Below are positions 42,534-51,837 of a stretch of 64,000 nucleotides of DNA, piece by piece (position 1 is the first letter of the stretch; every line of letters begins with the position of its first letter). This stretch comes from Mogibacterium diversum_A (lineage in GTDB: Bacteria; Bacillota; Clostridia; Peptostreptococcales; Anaerovoracaceae). The DNA is taken from NCBI RefSeq assembly GCF_938028775.1, contig NZ_CALIZG010000018.1:62001-126000 (forward strand). Reading direction: 5' to 3'. Below the pieces are notes generated by a model that ran no database searches, was not told where the DNA came from, and saw nothing but the letters and a program-made list of their open reading frames with translations. The position numbers and the translations under genes were made by a program.

Positions 42534-43835
42534 ATGAAAACAACTAACAAACTGATTTTTGAATTAAAGGACGGAGTGTACGATTCGCTTCTCAAAGATG
42601 CGGCAAGCTCTGATGATATTACGAGGCAGAGAGGGAGACTCTGTGATGCCATCAGTGGATTTGAGACGGATTTCGGTCAGATGGAGGTTTCCGTATATTG
42701 TGCTCCGTTTACGATTCCGCTGCTCGGAGACTTCACGGAAGCTCAGAATGGTGCGGTGCTTAGTGCGGCCATAAATAGCGAGCTTGTAGTTGTTATATGT
42801 GAATCTGAGGACAAGATGGTCCATGTGTATTCTGAGGCAGAAGGCATACTCGAGTTAGATCCTTGGGGGCTTAGGCGAAATGAGAATGAAATACATACCC
42901 TGAAGGGGCTCGTTAGAGGCATACTCGCGGAGCTGAAACTGAGGGGGTATGAGATAGGTGGATTTAATGCCTATGTTCTAGGACATGCACCTTTTGAGCT
43001 CGATGATATATATGTGCCAACCTTTGAAGTCTTGATGACGAGAGCTATATTTGAGATATTTAATCATGGTGAGCTTAACAAGTATGAACTAGCCGAGATA
43101 GGTCAATGTGCATCGAACTCACATTATGATGTACCTAGCGGTACTTCGAGGCAGCTCGCTTCATGTATGGGTGGATTTAGCTTTGCGGATTTCAAAAAAC
43201 CAGGTGTTCCTATTTCTAGCAAAGTCATCGGTGAGGTGCTGCCGAGAGATTACAGATTAGTGCTCACTAAGCTTTATCCAAAGGCGATTCTAAGTGAGCG
43301 AACTGATATCGCAGCACTTGGAGATATCGTCCATGAGCTCAGGCAAGTTGCAGGGATTATCGGAGCGAGAGTGCTTAGAGATGTAAATAGCGATGTGCTA
43401 TTAGAGCATGCGGAGCAGATAAGAGATGAGCTCGGCGATAGGGCACTTCTCAGAGCATTCTGCTATATGGGCGAGATCATCAGGACGCTAGAGGCTAGTA
43501 GTTACATAATTACTGATGACATAGAGAGGTTTATAAACACTTTTAAATCTGCAAGTGACTCAAGATTTAAATACCTTCAATCTTATGGGGTTGTAGGTGC
43601 GCCGACATTCGAAGAGCTTGCGATTGCAATATCCGTGAGTGATGAGCTTCTCTACGACAGCGGTGCTACTGCTATCATAGGTGATGGAAGACAGGGCATA
43701 TCTGCTGCTATTGCAGCGATGGGAAGAGTAGAATCGTATATCAAGTCTATGCAGAAGATATTTGGTGATGATGCTGGAACTGAGATATCTGAGATATATG
43801 AGTTCAGTAAGACCAGGCAGTTTAGGTTGATTTAG
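42534..43835 (+). CDS. Degenerate galactokinase-like GHMP-fold protein
   Basis: A 433-residue protein that aligns by eye with the long clostridial galactokinase family. Conserved landmarks are: residues 56-81 CAPFTIPLLGDFTEAQNGAV (family: SAPGRTExxGNHTDHN), 142-168 GGFNAYVLGHAPFELDDIYV (family: GSGLSSSAAFEVM), and SGTSRQLASCMGGF (family: CGLMDQMASSVGGF). The ATP-binding glycine/serine loop and the sugar-binding EHTD motif are replaced, so kinase activity is doubtful. It may be a regulatory or binding paralogue. It follows the phosphate cotransporter after 10 bp. No other gal gene is adjacent. The final helix and stop are intact, and the frame has no internal breaks, which argues against simple decay. 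Confidence 0.75.
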   Translation: MKTTNKLIFELKDGVYDSLLKDAASSDDITRQRGRLCDAISGFETDFGQMEVSVYCAPFTIPLLGDFTEAQNGAVLSAAINSELVVVICESEDKMVHVYSEAEGILELDPWGLRRNENEIHTLKGLVRGILAELKLRGYEIGGFNAYVLGHAPFELDDIYVPTFEVLMTRAIFEIFNHGELNKYELAEIGQCASNSHYDVPSGTSRQLASCMGGFSFADFKKPGVPISSKVIGEVLPRDYRLVLTKLYPKAILSERTDIAALGDIVHELRQVAGIIGARVLRDVNSDVLLEHAEQIRDELGDRALLRAFCYMGEIIRTLEASSYIITDDIERFINTFKSASDSRFKYLQSYGVVGAPTFEELAIAISVSDELLYDSGATAIIGDGRQGISAAIAAMGRVESYIKSMQKIFGDDAGTEISEIYEFSKTRQFRLI

Positions 43836-43861
43836 CGACAGACACAAATATACAGACAAAT

Positions 43862-43901
43862 AAAAGAGCTCCAAGTAGATTTTATCTACCTTGGAGCTTT
43901 T
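43862..43901. terminator. Bidirectional terminator overlapping the DUF975 stop codon
   Basis: AGCTCCAAG-TAGA pairs with TCTAC-CTTGGAGCT; flanked by A-run and T-run. The stop codon of the minus-strand DUF975 gene is in the right arm. Confidence 0.88.
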
Positions 43902-44689
43902 CTGCTATAGTAGCCTTGATTCATAACAGGATAGATAACCGGCTTCCTGCCAAATTTAATATTGCTGCCGAGTTTTCCGGAAATTATTCTATATACTTCA
44001 GTATCGCAAGATAGTTTGTACGGCGTATAATAATAAATTCCAACCAGACCAAATGTAACGAGGCTTCCAATATACCAACCTATGAACGACAAGTCATAGT
44101 TAAACATTTTTTCTTTATTACCATGCATCATATCTTCTGAAAGTTTTAGAGCTGCATGAGTGTCAATATCTGGGTTTTCAGCTAGAATATAAGGTACCAT
44201 TCTGTATTTGTATGCCTTAACAATTCCTGGGATGATGAATAAAATTGACCAACTAAGAATCCGAATGTTCCTTGCGAACATAGTCTTAACAATATTGATG
44301 TAGCTGCTCTTAAATCCATCTATAAGGTGTAGTCCGTAATGGTCACCTGCTGCATTATTCAGAAAAAAAGATCTAACGCTGATATTGAGCGGGTTAATGA
44401 AGAATATTTTTACCGCTATCAATAGAAGCAGTACTAATATCATTGCGATAATTGGAAGTGAAGTAAGACGCGTGTAGAATGGGTCTTGTGCGAAGGAGTA
44501 GTCAATAAGATTATTTCCGCCAAAATCAGTAGTAACCATCTCAAAGCGATGGGCTAATGATAGTAAACCTCCAGCAATGAACATCCTGTAGATTATTCCG
44601 ATCATTACCTTATTCCAATAACTTGGATTATGTCTAAATTTTATTTTGTATTTGAGCGCTAATGCATCTATGTACATAATTTGTTCCAT
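43886..44689 (-). CDS. DUF975 family membrane protein
   Basis: A 267-residue membrane protein with four or five hydrophobic helices. It carries the DUF975 core: FKSSYINIVKTMFARN, the IPGIVKAYKYRMVPYILAE strand, NPDIDTHAALKLSEDMMHGNK and the closing LSFIGWYIGSL with PYKLSCDTEVYRII. Function unknown. The gene is 39% or so like the upstream paralogue by eye and probably arose by tandem duplication. A terminator separates the two. Start follows GAAGGAAAC. Confidence 0.85.
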   Translation of the reverse strand: MEQIMYIDALALKYKIKFRHNPSYWNKVMIGIIYRMFIAGGLLSLAHRFEMVTTDFGGNNLIDYSFAQDPFYTRLTSLPIIAMILVLLLLIAVKIFFINPLNISVRSFFLNNAAGDHYGLHLIDGFKSSYINIVKTMFARNIRILSWSILFIIPGIVKAYKYRMVPYILAENPDIDTHAALKLSEDMMHGNKEKMFNYDLSFIGWYIGSLVTFGLVGIYYYTPYKLSCDTEVYRIISGKLGSNIKFGRKPVIYPVMNQGYYSRKAPR

Positions 44690-44824
44690 AAGTTAAGTTT
44701 CCTTCTTTAATTGATGATTCATTATAGAATATAGTTTAATGCTAGTAATGTCAAATTTACTCTCATAAATATTGATAACACAAAATATCCATTAGACTAG
44801 AAATATTAATACAACTTAGTACAG

Positions 44825-44859
44825 AAAAAAGACCTCCTTATATATGAAGGAGGTCTTTT
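44825..44859 (-). terminator. Terminator of the upstream DUF975 gene
   Basis: A perfect 13-bp stem (AAAAGACCTCCTT with its complement), loop ATATATG, with T-run on the minus-strand side. Confidence 0.92.
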
Positions 44860-44897
44860 AATGTGCTTGTTTAAAAGCTATGCACTGCACCTAAGCG

Positions 44898-45827
44898 CTA
44901 TTCGCCAGGTTTATATTCGATAGTATCCTCTTCAGATACGACACCATCTGACTTTGTTTCACTAGAATGTGAAGAAGTTGATGGGGTGCTGCTTGAAGCC
45001 TGCTCTCTTGTTGCTGCCGAATCATTTCTGCCAAATCCAGGTGCGTAGTATGACGGCTCTTCGTAGCCTGAAGGACCTGCGCCAGTTCCCTCAACTCCAA
45101 AGCTGTAGTCCTCGCCACTCTTTCCTGCTAATAGCCTATACAGCTCTGCGTCGCACGAGAGCTTGTATGGCCAAACCCAGAAAACTGGAAGTATTCCGTA
45201 GGTGAATATGCTAAGAATGTACCAACCTATAAAGGAAAGATCATATATAAATGTTTCCCATTTATTACCACGCATTAGCTGCTCAGAACGCATTAGCGCC
45301 TCGTTGGTATCGATATCAGGATTCTCTGCGAGTATGTATGGAACCAGTCTATAGGAGTAAGACTTTATTATGCCTGGAACGATAAATAAAAGCATCCACA
45401 GCAGTATCCATAAATTCATAAAGAACATGGTCTTTACAACATTAAGATAGTTGTACTTGAATCCATCGCCCAGGTGGAATCCTTCAGCCTCGCCGGATGA
45501 GTTGCGAAGGAAGAATGTCTGGACGCCAACATTTATTGGATTAATAACAAATATAGCAAAAGCAAATCCAACTGCAACAGCTATCAATATCACACCAATT
45601 GCGAGACCAGTAATCCACTGCAAAGTTGGGTCATCAGCAAGCGAGTAGCTAGCATTGTAAGAAAAGCTGCTGTTTGTCGTCGTTGTGGTAGTATTAAAAC
45701 GGCGTGAAATAGTTACAGCACCTCCATTAAGTAGAAAATATACTAATGCTACTAGTACCGCATGCCAGTAATTAGCTCGGAATCTAAAGCTGCCCCGATG
45801 CTTTAATTCTCCTCTGTTAATATACAT
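44898..45827 (-). CDS. DUF975 family membrane protein with Ser/Thr-rich tail
   Basis: A 309-residue paralogue of the neighbouring DUF975 protein. Shared blocks are the FKYNYLNVVKTMFFMN helix, VPGIIKSYSYRLVPYILAENPD, ALMRSEQLMRGNK, and LSFIGWYILSI with PYKLSCDAELYRLL. It differs by an inserted TTTTTTNSS loop near the N-terminus and a 70-residue C-terminal tail rich in Ser, Thr, Gly and Glu after SGEDYSFG, absent in the other copy. Start at 45827 has AAGGAGA upstream; an ATG 10 codons earlier is less likely. Confidence 0.85.
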   Translation of the reverse strand: MYINRGELKHRGSFRFRANYWHAVLVALVYFLLNGGAVTISRRFNTTTTTTNSSFSYNASYSLADDPTLQWITGLAIGVILIAVAVGFAFAIFVINPINVGVQTFFLRNSSGEAEGFHLGDGFKYNYLNVVKTMFFMNLWILLWMLLFIVPGIIKSYSYRLVPYILAENPDIDTNEALMRSEQLMRGNKWETFIYDLSFIGWYILSIFTYGILPVFWVWPYKLSCDAELYRLLAGKSGEDYSFGVEGTGAGPSGYEEPSYYAPGFGRNDSAATREQASSSTPSTSSHSSETKSDGVVSEEDTIEYKPGE

Positions 45828-45925
45828 AGTAATCTCCTTATGTCTCAAAATCTTCAAGTAAATGGTTTAGTATAGGATAAAATGTAATAATTATAATGTC
45901 AAATTATCGCGAAAACTTTAAGAAA

Positions 45926-45981
45926 ATATTAAAAGGCGAGCTAAGGTAGTGCTCGATATCCGATGCAGAACCGTAGCTCGC
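45926..45981 (-). terminator. Terminator-like hairpin after the DUF1015 gene
   Basis: GCGAGCTA and TAGCTCGC form long arms around an inner GGT / ACC pair. On the minus strand the sequence then runs CCTTTTAATATTTT. Confidence 0.7.
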
Positions 45982-46023
45982 AAGAGTTGTGTAGTGAATA
46001 TATATTATATTTTGTTCAATAGC

Positions 46024-47334
46024 TTATTTGCCAATATATCTACTTTCGATATAGTAGCGCTTCTCGTTAGCTTCTCCCATCGAGAAAGTCTTTCTTGGAA
46101 GAGCACCATCGGATGCAACTGCTGGGAAGAGCATGAACTTATCCATGGCTGGAAGTGCGAAACCTGCATTGCCAGCTTCAGCGGATAGAGATTCTAGAGC
46201 CTTTGTTCCGTGGATGTAGTCTATATCTACGGATTTTCTCTCCTTAACCATTACGTCTAGTGCATTCTGTAGCACTCCCACCTCTAGCTGAGCGGAAGGA
46301 CCTTCAACGATGATAGTTCCTCTCTGTTCCCCAGCTAGGCAAGGAATAGCGAAGCCTCCCTCAGGAGCAGCAGTTCCCTCTGGAGCGATGTAAGCCTTTT
46401 CGTTTTGATCGTCTAGTAGAGCGACAGCTTCCTTAACTAGTTCTTCACCAGACTGCCCGTTCTTAGCGAAGATTACACGATGAATTGGCTCAAATACGAT
46501 GCCCTCATCATGAATGTTTTCAATCTCACAGAGAGCGTATCTAGCCGGGTGGGTAGCAGCTTCCTCTGGTGAGAGATTCTTCTTGATGTTTTCCCAGTTA
46601 GTCTTAGCAGTAGCAAGTGAGTGATTTCCGTCTCCCATCGCCTGGAAGATGACATTGCCTTCTCCGTACTTCTCTACTGCCTTATCAAATAATTCAGATA
46701 GAGCATCCTTAGCACCATCAAGATCTTTCTCTTCGATGAAGCATCCGGTGATGTGCCCTCCTTCGAGCATTAGGTCTGTATCGTAAATCTGCTTCATAGG
46801 AGCATTTACCAATGGCTCAATTACACTCTTCTCTGGATCATCGATAAGAATCAAAATGTGTGGTAGCTCGATAGGAGCACCTTCTCTTATTCTTAGTCTT
46901 GGCGGGATTCTCTCTACTACAGTTCCCTCAGTTGCTCTTGTAAGGGATTTAGAGCCCTTGTTGAAATCATATGCTTCAAGATCAGTAGCTAATACAAGCC
47001 CAAGGCGAGTGCGTCCTTCAGCAGTTCTTTTAACAAGCATGCATCCTGGAGCAAGAGTTTCAAGTGTTCCGTCAGCCATGTACTTATCCATCGTCTCACG
47101 GATATCCTTGATTCTTTCAGCTTCACCTTCCTTATCTAGGAAAATCTCTGGTAGCATAAGTCGGAGTGTAGATGGTGCATCACCAACGATTTCTTCTACC
47201 TTTTCCCAGTATTCCGGTTCTGAAGTATACTGGTCACATGCAACTACAGCCCACTTGCTGTAATCAGTGCCAACCTTAGGTACCATTATTTCAGGGATGT
47301 GAAAACCAAATTTATCCCAATTGTACTTTGCCAT
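46024..47334 (-). CDS. DUF1015 family protein
   Basis: A 436-residue cytosolic protein of the DUF1015 family (YbiU/HTH-free, COG4198 type). Recognisable stretches: VVACDQYTSEPEYW near residue 30, VKRTAEGRTRLGLV, GDGNHSLATAKTNWE (conserved Gly-Asp-Gly-Asn-His-Ser), and HRVIF. The family is often near serine/amino-acid genes but has no proven reaction. Start at MAKYNWDKFGF with AGGAGG upstream; the longer frame overlaps that site. Monocistronic on the minus strand. Confidence 0.9.
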   Translation of the reverse strand: MAKYNWDKFGFHIPEIMVPKVGTDYSKWAVVACDQYTSEPEYWEKVEEIVGDAPSTLRLMLPEIFLDKEGEAERIKDIRETMDKYMADGTLETLAPGCMLVKRTAEGRTRLGLVLATDLEAYDFNKGSKSLTRATEGTVVERIPPRLRIREGAPIELPHILILIDDPEKSVIEPLVNAPMKQIYDTDLMLEGGHITGCFIEEKDLDGAKDALSELFDKAVEKYGEGNVIFQAMGDGNHSLATAKTNWENIKKNLSPEEAATHPARYALCEIENIHDEGIVFEPIHRVIFAKNGQSGEELVKEAVALLDDQNEKAYIAPEGTAAPEGGFAIPCLAGEQRGTIIVEGPSAQLEVGVLQNALDVMVKERKSVDIDYIHGTKALESLSAEAGNAGFALPAMDKFMLFPAVASDGALPRKTFSMGEANEKRYYIESRYIGK

Positions 47335-47662
47335 TGCTTTAATACCTCCTATGGTCATTACAATCAAATTCTCTTGATAATTCTATTATTTATTATCAGA
47401 GGACAAATTGCAATAATTCAATTTTATTTATGTTCAAAAACAAAAATTTTATTTGAACTCAGTAAAACTAACACAGGTTATTCGATAGAATTTGCTATTG
47501 ATATTTGTTATAATTGAATAGGGCTTTTAGAGATTATTAATATAGGGGAAATTTTCAATCTATTAAGTCAACGTAGCGCGTCACTATGAGCGGAGGGATT
47601 GTATCTGTTTCCGTTTATGGGTGAGTGCGTTTTTTATTGGGAATATATAATGGGATCAGAAA
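47335..47662. other. Divergent intergenic region before the sugar-acid operon
   Basis: 328 bases without a gene, AT-rich at the left, with an extended -10 promoter near 47506-47514. The later part (about 47575-47635) contains a GCGCGTCACT and GGTGAGTGCG pair followed by TTTTTT, which might be an attenuator in the leader, but the pairing is imperfect. Confidence 0.45.
47506..47514 (+). promoter_or_regulatory. Possible extended -10 promoter of the sugar-acid operon
   Basis: TGTTATAAT, with TG one base before TATAAT. There is no good -35 box. Confidence 0.45.
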
Positions 47663-48157
47663 ATGGATGATTTTAACATTTTAGATAATGATAACGTGAA
47701 GATAAAAACTAACTACGTTATAGCAGTTACTATGCTCGCTGTTGGAGTTCTGATGCTAGTGTCGATTAAGACGAATATGGCATATGTCTTTATCTCCGCT
47801 GGAATATTGCTATTATACGTAGCTACTGCTAAGAGGCATGACCGTAAAAAGGAACTGGATAAGGTAAGAGATATGAAGGCGTTCCGTGCTGAGCTACAAA
47901 GAGGTTTTAAGTTCTACGGTCTGGGGCTGATGATTACGGAAGAATACGCTATAGTCGTAAGACCTTCGCTAAAGATATATGCATTTGATGGGATGGCTAA
48001 GTTCGAGGTAGGTATTGCAGAAGGCAAAGAGAAGGCGTTGTTCTTGACTGATAATGTTGGAGGTAGACACAGAATCGCTAGAACTGTAACTGGTGATGGT
48101 AAACAGTCAGACTTCGATGACGCGTATAGAATAGTTAAAAGCAAATTTGCCAGATAA
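47663..48157 (+). CDS. Small membrane protein of unknown function
   Basis: A 164-residue protein with two adjacent hydrophobic segments (about 19-36 and 40-56) followed by a basic cytosolic domain of about 105 residues rich in beta-strand pattern (ITEEYAIVVRPSLKIYAFDG). The domain looks like a PH-like or YcxB-type fold, but I cannot name it. Ribosome site is weak (GGGATCAG). It ends 16 bases before the dehydrogenase gene and may lead the operon. Confidence 0.7.
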   Translation: MDDFNILDNDNVKIKTNYVIAVTMLAVGVLMLVSIKTNMAYVFISAGILLLYVATAKRHDRKKELDKVRDMKAFRAELQRGFKFYGLGLMITEEYAIVVRPSLKIYAFDGMAKFEVGIAEGKEKALFLTDNVGGRHRIARTVTGDGKQSDFDDAYRIVKSKFAR

Positions 48158-48173
48158 TGAAAGGAAGAATGAT

Positions 48174-49064
48174 ATGAAAATCGGATTTATTGGTCTCGGG
48201 ATTATGGGACGACCTATGGCAAAACACCTTGTAAATGCAGGCTATGACGTGATGGTTACTGATTTAAATCAGGAGCTCGTAAGTGAGCTGGTTGGCATGG
48301 GTGCAGGTACTGGTAGCTACAGCGAAATCGGCTCACAGTGTGACATCGTGATGATGATTCTGCCAAATGCAGATATCGTTAAGTCTGTAATCTTTGATGA
48401 AGGTGGAATCGCTAGTTCGATGAAGAAAGGAAGCATCATAATCGATCACAGCTCGGTAACACCTGTTGAATCAAACGAATGCTACTACGAGCTTAAGGAG
48501 ATGGGAATCAGTTTCCTGGACGCACCAGTTTCTGGCGGAGAGCCGGGGGCAATAGCTGGCACTCTAGCGATAATGGTTGGGGGAGACCAGGAAGCATTTG
48601 ATGTAGCTGAGAAATATATGGATGCATATGCTTCTTCTATGATTTTGACAGGGCCAAGTGGTAGCGGCAGTGTTACGAAGCTTGCCAATCAGATAATTGT
48701 AAACAACAACATCGCAATCGTATCTGAGGCACTCGTATTTGCATCGAAAGCTGGAGCTGATCCAGAGAAGGTATACAAGGCGATTCGCTCTGGACTTGCA
48801 GGCAGTGCCGTGCTGGATGCAAAAGCCCCTATGATGATTGATAGAAACTTCGTGCCTGGAGGAACTATAAAGGTCAACCATAAGGATATAACCAATGTAG
48901 TTAAGACAGCACATTCGATTGATGCACCGATTCCATACAGCGCGCAGCTATATGAGATAATGCAGACTCTCAAGGTTCACGGCCATCTAGGTGACGACCA
49001 TGCGGGAATCGTTCAGTATTTTGAAGCTCTTGCAGACTGCAAGGTTGAGAAGAAGGAGAACTAA
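48174..49064 (+). CDS. 3-hydroxyacid dehydrogenase (GarR/LtnD type)
   Basis: A 296-residue NAD(P)-dependent dehydrogenase of the beta-hydroxyacid family. N-terminal Rossmann signature IGFIGLGIMGRPMAKHL, substrate site DAPVSGGEPGAIAGTL, catalytic Lys in GSGSVTKLANQIIVNN, and the C-terminal KDITNVVKTA. GarR reduces tartronate semialdehyde; LtnD oxidises L-threonate. The second reading fits the adjacent DUF1537 kinases better, but the choice needs biochemical data. Start at 48174, with AAAGGAAGA upstream, chosen over a start nine codons earlier. Confidence 0.9.
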   Translation: MKIGFIGLGIMGRPMAKHLVNAGYDVMVTDLNQELVSELVGMGAGTGSYSEIGSQCDIVMMILPNADIVKSVIFDEGGIASSMKKGSIIIDHSSVTPVESNECYYELKEMGISFLDAPVSGGEPGAIAGTLAIMVGGDQEAFDVAEKYMDAYASSMILTGPSGSGSVTKLANQIIVNNNIAIVSEALVFASKAGADPEKVYKAIRSGLAGSAVLDAKAPMMIDRNFVPGGTIKVNHKDITNVVKTAHSIDAPIPYSAQLYEIMQTLKVHGHLGDDHAGIVQYFEALADCKVEKKEN

Positions 49065-49065
49065 G

Positions 49066-50493
49066 ATGTCAATCAGCGCTGACGTTCTAAGGTCATACAG
49101 ATCAATAGATGAAAAAACAGTAGACGAGCTACTGGCTCAAGAGATTAAGAATAATAATAAAAAGATAGTTGTTCTCGACGATGACCCAACGGGTGTGCAG
49201 ACCGTTCACGACATATCTGTATATACTGGATGGGATGCTGATAGCCTAAGGGAAGCTTTTGCAGAAGAGAACAACCTGTTCTATATACTCACCAATTCTA
49301 GAGGCTTTACTGAGGAACAGACGAAGGCAGCTCATCTTGAGATTGCTGATGCTGTTGATAGGGCGGCTAAGGAAGCATCAAGGGATTATATATTTATAAG
49401 CCGAAGCGACAGCACGCTGCGTGGTCATTATCCTCTAGAGACGAAGCTACTTAAGGAATGCTATGAACGAAATACAGGTGTGAAACTAGATGGTGAGATT
49501 TTGTGCCCATTCTTCAAAGAGGGTGGAAGATATACGATAGGGGATGTACATTATGTAAAGTATGGTGATGAGCTTGTTCCCGCGCATGAAACTGAATTCG
49601 CTAAGGATAAAACATTTGGATATACAGCAGAGAATCTTCCAGATTATGTTGAAGAGAAGACTGCAGGTGAATATAAGGCAAAGGACGTAATCAGCATTTC
49701 GCTTGAAGATATTCGCAGCATGGATTTTGACAAGATTGAGTCGCAGCTGATGTCAGCTGAGAATTTCAATAAAATAATCGTTAATGCTATTGATTACTCT
49801 GACATCAAGGTGTTTGCCGTTGCCCTGTTTAGGGCGATGAATGCTGGCAAGATGTTCATGTTTAGAACAGCTGCCGCACTTGTAAAAGTGATGGGTGGGG
49901 TGTCTGATATGCCGTTATTAACCCGTTCAGATATGATAGTTAATGAGACCGAAAATGGTGGCATCATTGTCGTTGGTTCTCACACAGCAAAGACAACCTC
50001 TCAGTTAGAGTGTCTCAAGGAAATTGCAGACATAGAGTTTATCGAACTCGATGCAAATCTCGTCAGGGACGAAGAAGGATTTGCTAATGAAGTAGACAGA
50101 TGCTTAGCACTTGAAGGGGAATATATTGAGTCCGGGAAGACAGTTTGCTGTTATACTTCAAGATCACTAGTTGTCGCTAACACTGGCGATAAGGAAGATG
50201 AACTCAGACTTTCTGTTAGAATTTCCGATGCGGTACAGTCGCTAGTGGGAAGACTCGCAGTTACGCCTAGCTTCGTAGTTGCCAAAGGTGGAATAACTTC
50301 GAGCGATGTTGGTGTAAAGGCTTTAAAGGTTAAGAGAGCCACAGTTCTAGGGCAGATTAAACCTGGAATCCCAGTATGGCAAACCGGTAGCGAGAGCAAG
50401 TTCCCTGATACCCCATACGTTATCTTCCCTGGTAATGTCGGTGAGGCGACTACTCTAAGAGAAGCTGTAGAAGAGCTGATGAACAAGAGATAA
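49066..50493 (+). CDS. Four-carbon acid sugar kinase (DUF1537), first copy
   Basis: A 475-residue ATP-dependent kinase of the DUF1537 family. N-terminal domain opens with KIVVLDDDPTGVQTVHD, the family motif, and has SRSDSTLRGHYP. The C-terminal nucleotide-binding domain has FVVAKGGITSSDVG and PVWQTGSESKFP with FPGNVGEATTLREAVE. The family phosphorylates four-carbon acids such as threonate or 3-oxotetronate. It starts two bases after the dehydrogenase stop with AAGGAGA upstream, so translation is coupled. The long upstream ORF start is not credible. Confidence 0.9.
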   Translation: MSISADVLRSYRSIDEKTVDELLAQEIKNNNKKIVVLDDDPTGVQTVHDISVYTGWDADSLREAFAEENNLFYILTNSRGFTEEQTKAAHLEIADAVDRAAKEASRDYIFISRSDSTLRGHYPLETKLLKECYERNTGVKLDGEILCPFFKEGGRYTIGDVHYVKYGDELVPAHETEFAKDKTFGYTAENLPDYVEEKTAGEYKAKDVISISLEDIRSMDFDKIESQLMSAENFNKIIVNAIDYSDIKVFAVALFRAMNAGKMFMFRTAAALVKVMGGVSDMPLLTRSDMIVNETENGGIIVVGSHTAKTTSQLECLKEIADIEFIELDANLVRDEEGFANEVDRCLALEGEYIESGKTVCCYTSRSLVVANTGDKEDELRLSVRISDAVQSLVGRLAVTPSFVVAKGGITSSDVGVKALKVKRATVLGQIKPGIPVWQTGSESKFPDTPYVIFPGNVGEATTLREAVEELMNKR

Positions 50494-50503
50494 GGAGACA
50501 AAA

Positions 50504-51808
50504 ATGTCAGAATGCGTAGTAATTGCTGATGATCTTACAGGTGGTAATGCGACTGGAGTATTGCTTAAAAAGATGAAATACAAAGCGCATACCGTGATCA
50601 ACCTAGCCGCAATAGAACCAACTCAGCTCGCTGAATGTGATTGTGTGATTTACCCTACTAACAGCAGGGGACTTACATCTGAAGTGGCATATGACAAGGT
50701 GTATGAGGCATGTGCAGCACTAGCTACAGAAGGAACGACCCTGTATTCACACAGAATAGATAGCACACTAAGAGGTAATCTTGGAAGTGAAACGGATGCG
50801 ATGCTAGATTTTCTCGGAGAGGACTATATAGCGATTTGTGCACCGTGCTTCCCCGCTACTGGTCGTATTGTCTGCGGTGGGTATATGCTTGTAGATGGGG
50901 TACCACTACATAAAACCAATATCGCTATCGACCCAAAGACGCCTGTAAAAATATCTGAGGTAGCCGAGCTATTCCGTCAACAGAGCAAGTATGGAGTGGT
51001 TTCAGTTAGGCTAAAGGAGCTTATGCACGGCAAGCATTATCTTGCAGATATTATAAATTCAAATGTAGAGCAGGGGAACCGGATAATCTGTTTTGACTGT
51101 ATAAGCCAAGAGGATCTCGATTTGATTGCAGATGCCTGTATAACCAGCAAGAAGAAGATAGTGGCAGTTGATCCAGGCGTGTTTACAACGACACTTGCCA
51201 GAAAGCTAATCGTGCCGAAGGATCAACAGGTGGACAGCAGAATACTTGCAGTTGTAGGAAGTGTAAATCCAAATGCCAAGGTTCAGATGGAAAACTTATG
51301 GCTTGCTCAGCGTACGCATAGAGTCATGGTCGTTACCAAAAGGTTGCTCGAAAGCGAGGCTGCTCGAAAGCACGAGATTGAAAGAGTAATCAAAGAAGTC
51401 CTTATCGGCTGTAACAAGAGGCAGGTGACGACTGTAGTTGGGGACGGCATTTATCCCGAAAATCGCATAGATTTTAGACCCTATATGGATTTGCTTCAGT
51501 GCTCGATGGATGAAGTGTCTTGCATAATAAATGATTCTTTTGCAGAAATCGCTTATGAGGTGTTTAAGAAAGAGCCATCTTTTAGAGCCATGTATACAAG
51601 TGGAGGAGATATTACAGTTTCTGTCTGTGATAGGTTCAATACTGCGGGTCTTAGACTACGTGATGAAGTTCTGCCTCTTGCCGCTTATGGTAAATTCCTC
51701 GGTGGAGAATTCGACGGGGTTCACCTGATTACGAAGGGTGGAAGTCAAGGCGGACCTGACGCAATCAACTTATGTATAACGTATCTTAAGGAGAAGCTGT
51801 ACATTTAA
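50504..51808 (+). CDS. Four-carbon acid sugar kinase (DUF1537), second copy
   Basis: A 434-residue DUF1537 kinase. VVIADDLTGGNATGVLL at the N-terminus and HRIDSTLRGNLGSE in the first domain. The C-terminal domain carries MYTSGGDITVSV (compare FVVAKGGITSSDV in the first copy), GGEFDGVHLITKGGSQGGPD. The two copies are distant in sequence and differ in length, so they are likely to act on different substrates rather than being a recent duplication. 10 bases after the first kinase. Confidence 0.88.
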   Translation: MSECVVIADDLTGGNATGVLLKKMKYKAHTVINLAAIEPTQLAECDCVIYPTNSRGLTSEVAYDKVYEACAALATEGTTLYSHRIDSTLRGNLGSETDAMLDFLGEDYIAICAPCFPATGRIVCGGYMLVDGVPLHKTNIAIDPKTPVKISEVAELFRQQSKYGVVSVRLKELMHGKHYLADIINSNVEQGNRIICFDCISQEDLDLIADACITSKKKIVAVDPGVFTTTLARKLIVPKDQQVDSRILAVVGSVNPNAKVQMENLWLAQRTHRVMVVTKRLLESEAARKHEIERVIKEVLIGCNKRQVTTVVGDGIYPENRIDFRPYMDLLQCSMDEVSCIINDSFAEIAYEVFKKEPSFRAMYTSGGDITVSVCDRFNTAGLRLRDEVLPLAAYGKFLGGEFDGVHLITKGGSQGGPDAINLCITYLKEKLYI

Positions 51809-51837
51809 AAATAATATCTAAGAAAGGAAATATGTAT

